Shown here: positions 1-8,100 of the stretch, in pieces
Layout: every line of letters starts with the position of its first letter
Position numbering within the stretch: the stretch's first letter is position 1
Source: Candidatus Melainabacteria bacterium
Lineage (GTDB): Bacteria > Cyanobacteriota > Vampirovibrionia > Obscuribacterales > Obscuribacteraceae
Length of the DNA: 36,164 bases
Assembly: GCA_016212515.1 (NCBI GenBank)
Contig: JACRFZ010000057.1
Span: 1-36,164 of the forward strand
Direction of reading: 5' to 3'
Translations under genes and position numbers: made by a program
The notes under the pieces: model-generated
What the model was told of the DNA's origin: nothing
The model's input: only the letters and a program-made list of their open reading frames with translations
The model's database searches: none

Positions 1-141
1 AGAAACTCAGGGGATTTTAACATTCCGGGAAATATCGAGCTTTCTAATCTAGCCGATAAAACCGCCACAACTCAATAATGAACACCCTTCACAACTTTTG
101 ACCCTAGCTAACAGATGCCATCTTACCGGGTCACAGGCAGA

Positions 142-723
142 CTACCTTAGATGCTTCCAATCAGAAGCGCAGCCCAAGGGCTTGAGCATGACCCCATCAG
201 GGTTTGAAAGAGCAAGCGCTACCTTAAAAGTACTCTCCTGAAACAGTTTGCTGTCCCAGGCCAGTTTAAGTGCCCCAACCTCAGCTTCAGAGCCGCAGCG
301 AGCCATACTGAGGTGCGGGAAATATTCGCTTATTGGGGTCTGTGTTTCAAAGGCAAGCCCCGATAGCAGTGTTACCGCCCGGCGCTGACACTCCAAAAGC
401 TCATCTGATGGCTCAATGGCCAGACCCAGCCAGAGATAGCCCCTATGGCGACCGCGTCCCGGTCGTATATAGAAATGGGAAGGCTTCAGCACCAGTGAGG
501 GAGGAAAGGAGCGTTCACACTCAGACTTAAGGCTGTCAAGCTTCTCGCTGTCGCCCAGAAACTGGCAGAGCGTCACGTGCGGCAGGCAGTTCTCGCCAAG
601 CAAGTAAACATCGGCGATTCCGGCGAAATGCCGGTGGGCGAAAACCAGACAGGATGAAGCGAAATCCCCATCCTCGGGCACCAGGGCAAGGTTAAAATGA
701 TGCGGCAAGCTATGCCTTTCCAA
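142..723 (-). CDS. 2H phosphoesterase / 2'-5' RNA ligase-like protein
   Basis: This 193-residue protein has the two HxTx-type motifs that define the 2H phosphoesterase superfamily: HVTL at residues 49-52 and HLSM at residues 137-140, about 88 residues apart, as is usual for the two lobes. The family acts on 2',3'-cyclic or 2'-5' linked RNA ends, or on other cyclic phosphates. The substrate here cannot be read from sequence. No signal peptide is visible, so it should be cytoplasmic. The length is typical for bacterial LigT-like proteins. It is transcribed away from the lipoprotein gene at 822 and shares a divergent gap of about 100 bp with it. The fold call is fairly secure; the reaction is not. 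Confidence 0.8.
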   Translation of the reverse strand: MERHSLPHHFNLALVPEDGDFASSCLVFAHRHFAGIADVYLLGENCLPHVTLCQFLGDSEKLDSLKSECERSFPPSLVLKPSHFYIRPGRGRHRGYLWLGLAIEPSDELLECQRRAVTLLSGLAFETQTPISEYFPHLSMARCGSEAEVGALKLAWDSKLFQESTFKVALALSNPDGVMLKPLGCASDWKHLR

Positions 724-821
724 ACAGCGGCTTTATAGTGAGATCCCTATGGTATTTCATGAATGAAGCCTGCACAATATCGAAGCCGAAGCGTCCTTTT
801 ACTAAATGATGGTGCAAAGTC

Positions 822-1835
822 ATGAAACACCGCAATATTCACCTTTCAAAAGCTCTTACTATGGCCCTGGCTATGGTTTCCGCCGGGCAACTGCTGGCTT
901 GTTCAAGCAGCGGCAGCAAAGAAATTGACGGTACCCTGCAGGCCCAGAAGCAACAGTTTCCAGCGGGCTGGCCGGGAAACCGGGGCGAAGAGGGCAGAGG
1001 CAACCAATCCGGCGACAGCCCGGTCTCAGATTCAGGCGGTTCCGACAATCCAGGCGGAGTCACTGCCGGCGGCAACGCCGGAGCATCCCCGCCCAGCACC
1101 GGCAGCGCAGACTACCCTGGTCAACCCGGCGTAAGTGAACCTGGTTATGCCGGCAGCGGTGAACCAGGTTATGGAGGAGCACCGGGCGCCAGTGTTCCGG
1201 GCAGCAAACCGAACTATCCCGGCCAAGGCGACGGAAGGGAACCGGGCGTAAGCTCCGGCAGCAGCAGCAGCGGAGATGTAGTTGTAGGCAGGGATGTTGT
1301 ATCGGAAGACGGTCTGACAGTGAGCCATACGGTCACCGGTCCGCAAAAGGAATGGACCACCGAAGAAATGCTTCTGGCAAGACCCATGGGCATGTCGGGG
1401 GAAGAGCGTGAATTCGACTCCAGCCACAGAGCACCGGAAACCATTCGAGAGTGGACTCTTGGACAGTTTCAAGAGTATATAAAGTCACCCCTGGGCAAAC
1501 AAAGCATGCTGGGTGAAGGGCAACGCTGGATTTCCTTGCGGCGAATGCTTAGAGGCCAGGTGCTAAATTCCAGAGAATTCCTGGCCGGTAAAAAGCTTAC
1601 TGTGCCTAAACGTCGTCTTAATCCGAACGAAGCACCTGTGGTCGATCCGGAATTTCTCAAAGATACAGCTGCCTTTGCTCCGGAGAAGTCGTCTGAAACA
1701 TTTGAGAGCTTGAAAGCCTGCCGCCAGGAGATAGCTGATCTTTGCAAGGAACTTGATGGTCTCAAAATGAAAGCCCGCAAGCGCGGCAAGCTGGAGTCCA
1801 TGGAAAACGCTATAAGCTCAGTGGAGTGGGAATAA
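822..1835 (+). CDS. Gly/Pro/Ser-rich secreted lipoprotein, function unknown
   Basis: The 337-residue product starts with a basic n-region and a hydrophobic stretch ending in LLAC, a lipobox with Cys27 as the lipidated residue. It should therefore be a membrane-anchored lipoprotein. Residues about 45-155 are low-complexity Gly, Pro and Ser with recurring EPGYxG-like pieces, a flexible extracytoplasmic linker. The last 150 residues look mostly helical and contain a C-x6-C pair near the C-terminus. I recognise no catalytic domain. A receptor-type Ser/Thr kinase starts 82 bp downstream on the same strand, so the two may be co-transcribed and the lipoprotein could be a partner of the kinase; that is inference only. 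No strong Shine-Dalgarno sequence precedes the ATG. Confidence 0.8.
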   Translation: MKHRNIHLSKALTMALAMVSAGQLLACSSSGSKEIDGTLQAQKQQFPAGWPGNRGEEGRGNQSGDSPVSDSGGSDNPGGVTAGGNAGASPPSTGSADYPGQPGVSEPGYAGSGEPGYGGAPGASVPGSKPNYPGQGDGREPGVSSGSSSSGDVVVGRDVVSEDGLTVSHTVTGPQKEWTTEEMLLARPMGMSGEEREFDSSHRAPETIREWTLGQFQEYIKSPLGKQSMLGEGQRWISLRRMLRGQVLNSREFLAGKKLTVPKRRLNPNEAPVVDPEFLKDTAAFAPEKSSETFESLKACRQEIADLCKELDGLKMKARKRGKLESMENAISSVEWE

Positions 1836-1917
1836 TTTAGAGCAGAAGGCGCCCGGAAGCCATAAAGGAAACAGCGTCTCCAGTTCCGAACCCGAATAGA
1901 ACATCGACTGAGGCCCT

Positions 1918-4218
1918 ATGTCCACCGGCTCTACCGACACACCGCAGAAGAGAACCAGCACCCACAGCTTCAGTGCCGGCGATATGGTAGGCGACTCCTA
2001 CCGTGTTCTCTCTTTCATCGGCGAAGGGGCCATGGGCGAAGTCTACCGGGCCAAGCACGAGATGATGCCCCGGGAGTACGCCCTCAAAGTCTTAAACACA
2101 AACCAGATCACGGAAAACTCCTGGCGTCGCTTTCAAATCGAGGCCCAGGCCATTGCCCGCATGAATCATCCCAATGTAGTCGTGATCTACAATCTGGGCG
2201 TACATGCAGGTCGACTGCCTTTCTATGTGATGGATCTCTTGAGCGGAGAATCGCTCTTTGACAGACTGAACCGAGTAGAGCAGCTTTCTGTGGCAGAGGC
2301 CCTACCTCTCTTCATTCAGGTCTGCGACGGTCTTGCTTATGCGCACAAGAAGGGCATCGTACACAGAGACATCAAGCCGCATAACATTGTGGTGCTCAGT
2401 GAGCCGGAAGCCTCGGGGGCCCTTGTGAAAATCGTGGACTTCGGTATCGCCAAACTGGCCGAAACGAAAGATCCCCAGAATCAGCAATTGACTAAAATGG
2501 GGGAAGTCTTCGGCACGCCCTATTACATGAGTCCTGAACAGTCCATGGGTCAGAGAGTGGACGGCCGGTCGGATATTTATTCTCTGGGCTGCACATTGTT
2601 TGAGGCTCTCGTCTCCACACCACCCTTTCGCGGCAAGAGTTCCACCGAAACCATGCTCCTGCATCAAACCGCAGCACCACCAACCCTGGCAAAAGCCTCA
2701 GGGGGACAGACCTTTCCAGAGAGCGTGGAATTCATTGTCGCCAAAATGCTGGCTAAAGAACCCATGGAACGCTACCAGTCAATGGAAGCCGTCAAACATG
2801 ACCTGGAACTGGCTCTGCAAGGCAAGGATCTCTCAGTTCTGCCATATATGGCCACCAGCCAGCGCCAGAATTACGATACCACCGGCGGCACCACCTCCAA
2901 TTCCGCCACAGCAGGGCGTACTACTTCGTCTCCGTCGGCAGCCGGTAAAACTACTGCCAGGCAGACTCAGCCTAAACTGACTCCGCAGGAAGACTCCGGG
3001 CAATACACTATTCCGCCCAACTCCTCCGGTCTGGGCTTGAAACTCGGCATAGCCGCAACCGCAGTGGTACTCCTGGCAGGAGCAACCGGCGCCTACTTCT
3101 TGCTTAAGCCGGGAAGCACAGAAAAACTGAAGCTAGCGGATAAAAACCATCAGCAAACTGACACCGCCTTAAAGACAGCCCCGGCAAGAGCCGCACAAGG
3201 CGCTGGCGTCAAGCCGGTCACTGCCAAACTCAAGGAAGAAGATGATAACTCTGTCGGCTTTGGCTACAACGATCTCACATCGTTGACCAATTCAAAAGAG
3301 ATAGGCAAATACACTGAAATGATGACCGGTGACAAACTAAATCCCAATGATCCAAATTGCTCCATCTACCAGACAACTCCCTATAGCAAAGTGGTAAAGC
3401 AAGGCAAAGCAACCATTCTTGAATTCAATTTTCCCGAGGATGCCTGTATCGGAAGATTGTGGCGCGATGACACGGCGCAAAAGACCATGGACAATCACCA
3501 AGACGCCATTGGCAAAGTAACGTATTCACCAAGGGAAAAGAGATATTACCATCCTTCTCTTGCAGTCGAAAAATACCCACAGTATCTCAAACGTTTTCAG
3601 AAAGGTGATTTATACGGGCTTCTAATGTCCAAGATGTTTCAAAGCACCACGGTATTGGAGGCTTGCGCGACGATTCCCTCAATAAAATCTCTCAACCTCG
3701 ACTTCTGCTCTGGACTGCCACCCTCAAGCGCAGCAATCATCAACAAATACCAGGGGCTTGAACGCCTTCGCCTCTCGCACACCAATTTGGACGGCGCCCT
3801 GTTTGCAAAACATGGTACCCTTTCTGCTCTTCAAGACTTCCAATTCGACAAAGGTAAGAATGTTTCGCCAGTCTTGCACGAGCTGGCAAGCATCAATAGA
3901 CTCAAAACTCTTAGCATCGCCAATACCGAACTAAGCTCATCCGATTACGAAAACATAAGCAAAATCACGGAACTGACATCACTCAATATTTCGGGCTGCC
4001 GCACAAGCTCTAAACATCTGGAGCAAATAAGCAAGCTAAAGAATCTCAAGCATCTGGCAATCGCCGGAGTAAGAATTAAGGACAGCGATGTGAAGTTTCT
4101 GCAACGGCTCCCACATTTAGAGAGCCTTAGCCTCTCCGTAACACCCGAGATCGCCGATTCCATACAAGAATTGAAAAGGCAACGCCCCAGCCTGAATGTC
4201 ATACAGGCATCAGACTGA
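1918..4218 (+). CDS. Receptor-type Ser/Thr protein kinase with C-terminal leucine-rich repeats
   Basis: The 766-residue protein has a full Hanks-type kinase domain at about 25-300: a Gly-rich loop (GEGAMG), ATP-anchoring K57, HRDIKPHN at 149-156, DFG at 174-176 and a GTPYYMSPEQ activation segment. All key residues are present, so it is probably active. A Thr/Ser-rich juxtamembrane linker (about 310-370) leads to one membrane span at about 372-396. The part beyond the membrane ends in a run of leucine-rich repeats (about 590-760) with recurring LxxLxLxxT/S patterns. This is a cytoplasmic kinase with an outside LRR sensor instead of the usual PASTA or WD40 sensor. GAGG lies a few bases before the ATG. 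It follows the lipoprotein gene by 82 bp. Confidence 0.92.
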   Translation: MSTGSTDTPQKRTSTHSFSAGDMVGDSYRVLSFIGEGAMGEVYRAKHEMMPREYALKVLNTNQITENSWRRFQIEAQAIARMNHPNVVVIYNLGVHAGRLPFYVMDLLSGESLFDRLNRVEQLSVAEALPLFIQVCDGLAYAHKKGIVHRDIKPHNIVVLSEPEASGALVKIVDFGIAKLAETKDPQNQQLTKMGEVFGTPYYMSPEQSMGQRVDGRSDIYSLGCTLFEALVSTPPFRGKSSTETMLLHQTAAPPTLAKASGGQTFPESVEFIVAKMLAKEPMERYQSMEAVKHDLELALQGKDLSVLPYMATSQRQNYDTTGGTTSNSATAGRTTSSPSAAGKTTARQTQPKLTPQEDSGQYTIPPNSSGLGLKLGIAATAVVLLAGATGAYFLLKPGSTEKLKLADKNHQQTDTALKTAPARAAQGAGVKPVTAKLKEEDDNSVGFGYNDLTSLTNSKEIGKYTEMMTGDKLNPNDPNCSIYQTTPYSKVVKQGKATILEFNFPEDACIGRLWRDDTAQKTMDNHQDAIGKVTYSPREKRYYHPSLAVEKYPQYLKRFQKGDLYGLLMSKMFQSTTVLEACATIPSIKSLNLDFCSGLPPSSAAIINKYQGLERLRLSHTNLDGALFAKHGTLSALQDFQFDKGKNVSPVLHELASINRLKTLSIANTELSSSDYENISKITELTSLNISGCRTSSKHLEQISKLKNLKHLAIAGVRIKDSDVKFLQRLPHLESLSLSVTPEIADSIQELKRQRPSLNVIQASD

Positions 4219-4272
4219 CAGCTGCAAGTAGTTAACCGGAGCAGGTGCAAAACTCTAAAACACCAGCCTGGT

Positions 4273-4281
4273 TGCTATAAT
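4273..4281 (+). promoter_or_regulatory. Candidate extended -10 promoter
   Basis: TGCTATAAT carries a perfect TATAAT at 4276-4281 preceded by the TGn extension. No good -35 box is visible, as is common for extended -10 promoters. Transcription would begin near 4288, about 50 bases before the GTG start at 4341, so it would serve the L7/L12-CTD-like gene and perhaps the GlcG-family gene. Confidence 0.45.
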
Positions 4282-4340
4282 CATGGCCCCTATGCTTAGA
4301 ATCAAGATCAGACTAAAGAACATGAACGGGTGATCCAGAA

Positions 4341-4658
4341 GTGAGCTTCGACACCTTCATCCTCGCGCTCGGCTGCCTCGCCCTTGGCTTCGTCATTGGT
4401 AGGAAGGTGGGCTCGAGCGGAAATAAACAGTTCTCCAGAATAGAAGCAGAGAGTCCCCGGCCCGTGCGGAGCCAAATTACTACCGGCGCGGCGGCGCAAA
4501 TTGCAGCCGCTTTGCCCGCTCAGGAACTGGATGAAATCACCATGCTGATTCGCCGAGGACGCCTGCTAGAGGCTATAAAGCACTACCGCAGCGTCACGGG
4601 ACAGGGACTGAAGGAATCCAAAGACGCCATAGATTTGCTCAAAAAAGAAGTTATGTAG
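4341..4658 (+). CDS. Small membrane-anchored protein with a ribosomal L7/L12 C-terminal-domain-like segment
   Basis: The 105-residue protein starts with GTG; the nearby upstream ATG at 4322 runs into a stop after three codons. Residues about 4-22 form a single hydrophobic span followed by basic residues, which suggests an N-terminal anchor with the rest in the cytoplasm. The C-terminal 40 residues (a RRGRLLEAIK segment, then GLKESKDAID and a Lys-rich end) match the helix pattern of the ribosomal protein L7/L12 C-terminal domain, whose hallmark is a GLKEAK-like turn. Such detached L7/L12-CTD-like modules occur in small membrane proteins of unknown role. It is not the ribosomal stalk protein itself: the N-terminal dimerisation domain is missing and it has a membrane span instead. 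Confidence 0.75.
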   Translation: MSFDTFILALGCLALGFVIGRKVGSSGNKQFSRIEAESPRPVRSQITTGAAAQIAAALPAQELDEITMLIRRGRLLEAIKHYRSVTGQGLKESKDAIDLLKKEVM

Positions 4659-4687
4659 ACAGCCTTGTAAAAACCAAAGGAGAACCC

Positions 4688-5083
4688 ATGGTAACGCTAG
4701 CCGACGCAAGAAGAATAATTGCAGCCGCCGAAAAGAAAGCCGCCGAAATTGGACAGCCTATGAACATTGCCGTCGCAGACGGTGGCGGCAACCTGGTAGC
4801 CCACGTGCGCATGGATGGCGCCTGGCTCGGCAGTATAGACATTTCCATCAAAAAAGCTTATACCTCCAGAGCCTTTGACATCGCCACCAAAGATCTGGCT
4901 TCGCACAGTCAGTCGGGCGGTCAATTCTTCGGCATCAATGCTTCCAACGACGGAAAGATCATGATCTTCGCCGGCGGCGTGCCCCTCTTCAAAGACGGTA
5001 AGGTTGTCGGAGCAGTGGGCGTCAGCGGCGGCAGCGGCGATCAAGACCACGCCGTGGCAGAAGCCGGTGCCGGTGCGTACTAA
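4688..5083 (+). CDS. GlcG/HbpS family protein (DUF336)
   Basis: The 131-residue protein has the typical family pattern: an opening helix (LADARRIIAAAEKKA), the strand-turn NIAVADGGGNLVAHVRMDGA, then KKAYTSRAF and the Gly-rich end with GGVPLFKDGKVVGAVGVSGG. Members bind haem or degraded tetrapyrroles (HbpS of Streptomyces), act in glycolate or diol operons (GlcG), or have no known function. It covers the whole usual family length and has no signal peptide. AAAGGAG precedes the ATG at good spacing. It lies 29 bp after the L7/L12-like gene and is probably co-transcribed with it. Neighbours do not reveal a glycolate pathway, so the ligand is unknown. Confidence 0.85.
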   Translation: MVTLADARRIIAAAEKKAAEIGQPMNIAVADGGGNLVAHVRMDGAWLGSIDISIKKAYTSRAFDIATKDLASHSQSGGQFFGINASNDGKIMIFAGGVPLFKDGKVVGAVGVSGGSGDQDHAVAEAGAGAY

Positions 5084-5126
5084 AGCAGGGTCCCAACGCC
5101 AAGAAAACTGATCTAGAAAACGCGAT

Positions 5127-5154
5127 GAAGCCGGGAAGTTAAGAGCCCGGCTTC
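5127..5154. terminator. Hairpin between convergent genes, possible bidirectional terminator
   Basis: GAAGCCGGG (5127-5135) pairs perfectly with CCCGGCTTC (5146-5154) across a 10-base loop. It lies between the GlcG-family gene (+) and the giant adhesin (-), and its right arm touches the adhesin's stop codon. Neither side has a long T-run; the minus-strand side reads into GCGTTTT a few bases later. The position fits a shared transcription end, but the missing U-tract makes this only moderately sure. Confidence 0.5.
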
Positions 5155-8100
5155 AATTGCTAGCAGGCGCACTACTCTTGTAGGGGCCGGCGGCACCGGT
5201 GAGTTCACCCAATAAGGCACTGTCCTTCAGCACTCTTTGAATAGCGAGTTGATCGAGCCGATTGCCGGAATCGAGCATCTGCTTGAGGGGCAGCACATTA
5301 GTGAGAGCCGATGGCAGCGAGAAATCCATGGCAAAAGCACGCAAATCGTCGCTCAAGTCTTGCTGCCGCGGATTACGATAGCCAACCATGCGAAACTGCC
5401 CGCCCACGCGGTCAAAGTCGCGACCAGGTTGGCTGGTTAAGACGAGTAGCCGACCGGGATCAAGCTGAATCAACTTCTGACTGGAAACAACGCTGACGGC
5501 CCCCTGACCACGCTGGTGCAGGTCATAAATAGCGACTGAATCTTTGGTTTTCATAACAAAGACAACCGAATCAGCAGGTATGAATAATTTACCTTCGCTG
5601 AAGTGCACGGTGATGTCATGATCAGGGGCGAACACCAGGTTACCCTCCACAAGCCCGAAGTTGTTGGCGGCGGTCTCACCGGATGTAACAATGCCCTCTG
5701 AATTCAGGCGTGCTACTTCAGCCGGCGTAAAGTCGCTGCTATGGGTGACGCTGCCTCCAATAGTGTTTGACTCCTGCGACTCTTTGCGGCGAGCCAGCAC
5801 ATTCATCACCGTCTGAATCTCCTGATCGAGCGCATCCTCCTCAAAGACTTGCGTCAGATCTGTGGAAATGCGCAAGCCGGCGTCATCATTTAAATTTCTG
5901 CTCGAAAGCGGCGAAATTTCTCCCAAGAGCCTACCGGAGCCGGTGGAGCTTGAACTGCCAGATCCGCCCCCGCCCACTGGAGGAACCGGTAGGACGCCGT
6001 TGTAGGAAATGAAGGGAGTGTTGTAGGGCGGCGAGGGTAAAACTGCTGCCGGTGGAGGATTAAGCGTGATCAAACCGGAGGGAAGCCCGGTGGCAAGACC
6101 GGTGAGAGCATTGAAATTACCAAGGGTCAACTGCTGACCGGCATTGATGGCACCGGGGAGATTGAGGGTGAAAGCCTGGCCGGCAGCGGCACCTACTGCC
6201 ACCACACCAGTAGCGGGGGTGCCGCCCGTGGCCGACACCGTGCCGTTGATGTTGAAAACAGTATTGGTGTTAGCAGGATTATTGGCGGTAAATGTAACCA
6301 CCCCACCAGCCCCTGTGCCACCAACCGCACTGACTGTACGACCGGCGTTGACGGTGACGCCGTTAGCGGCAACAATCACCTTGCCGCCCTGATTGGAACC
6401 ATTGGCGCTGATACCGCTAGCGGTGCCGTTAATGGAAGCATCACCAATGATAAACGGATTGTTGGAAGTAGTGCTTATATTGACTACGCCGCCGGTTGCG
6501 CCGGTGGCACTGATACTCTGACCGGTACCGTCGATACCAACCACGCGCAAATTGGCGCTGCTGGATGTGACATTTCCACCTGCGGCATTAGTACTGCGGG
6601 TCTGAATGGTATTAACAATAACGTTCTGACCGGCTGAGGATAGCGACACATTGCCACCGGCGCCTGCCACACCTGTTGTGATTATATTGCCGACACCACT
6701 TATGCCGTTCAACGCAGAAAGGCTGACGCTGCCGCCGCCGGTGGCACGTGAGGTATTGATATCATTGCCGGAAAGACTGAGGCTACCGCCATTGGCACCA
6801 AGAACCACGGCGCCGCCGTTTGTAGTCACCGGCGAGGAGAACAAGAGATTGCCAGACTGACTATTGACGGTGATGGCGCCGGCCACCGTGGCCAGACCAT
6901 TGTTGATGTTAATCCCGGCACTGCTTAGCTGATTGGCATTAACCGCCAGATTGCCGGTGCCCACCCGGGCGTTAAGGTTTCCGGAAGCAGTCAAGTTAAC
7001 GCTGCCGCCTACAGTGATGTTGCCGGCATTACTTTGATTAAGACCGATGGCTCCGGCAAGAGCATTCAGGCTGGAGGTCGGGGTACCTGAGCCTTGTATA
7101 TTGAGGGACCGACTGGCGGTATTGCTCTGCACGTTGAGACTGCCGGTGACGGCAGTGACGGTGGCAGCGGCAGGTCCCGACTGCAAGTTCAAGTTGGCAG
7201 TATTCAAATTAATGCCGGTCTGCCCCCTGAGGTCCGCACCGGAAGCTAATGTGATTGAATTGGCAGCACCTGTTCCAGAAGTCAAATTCACAAGACCGGT
7301 ATTGGAAGTGATATCGCCGGAGACTCGAATATTTCCGGTAATGGGAGTGCTGTAACTGAACGAATTATTGGTGGTGATATTACCCAGGTCGAAGGTGCCG
7401 GAGGCACTGTTAGGATTGGTCAGCGTCAAGCTCATTGTGGCGGCGGTACCATTGGTAATACCATTGATACGACTAGCGGTGACACTGACGTTATTAGCGG
7501 TACTACCGTTAAAATTAACGAAGCCGGCGCCGCCGGCGGCATTGATTATGCCATTGACGCTGCTGCCGGTCACGGTCACGGCACCCGGATTGGCGACTGA
7601 ATTAAAATTGACATTGCCGGTCTGCGAAGTAAGACTGGAGCCGCCGCCAGTGAGAGACACACTGACAGGCCCGCCGCCGGCGCTGCCCGAAATCTGCAAG
7701 TCGCCTACTGTGGACCGCAGCAATGCGTTGTTGGCCAGGCTCAAAGTGGGAGTATTGACGGTAGTTGTGCCGCCGGACACCGTCACCCCGGTCGCCAGCG
7801 CCACATCAGAACCGGCGCCATTGCCGGAATCCACAGTCAGCGCGCCGGTAGTGCTTATGTTGTGATTCAATCTGATATCGGCATTGCCGCCATTTCCCGT
7901 ACCTATCGTGAGAGCGCCGGCACCGGAGTTGATAGCGCCGGTCGTCACTATATCGGCACCGCTGCCCAGGGCCCTGAAAGTAGTAGTGCCGGTGGAAGTG
8001 ACCGGACCGATATTCAAGTTGCCGGACTGGGCAACCACCGAGAACGTGGTTCCGGTACCACTGGCATTGCCTGTTATGGACGCAACATTGATATTGACCG

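Noticed and set aside
1..141. Gene fragment or RNA gene at the left edge
   Set aside because: No open frame of useful length, no tRNA-like cloverleaf and no terminator are visible in these bases.
4244..4259. GGTGCAAAACTCTAAA here and GGTGCAAAACGCTAAA at 29834-29849, both after stop codons, as a dispersed repeat
   Set aside because: A 16-base match with one mismatch is expected several times by chance in a 36-kb window.
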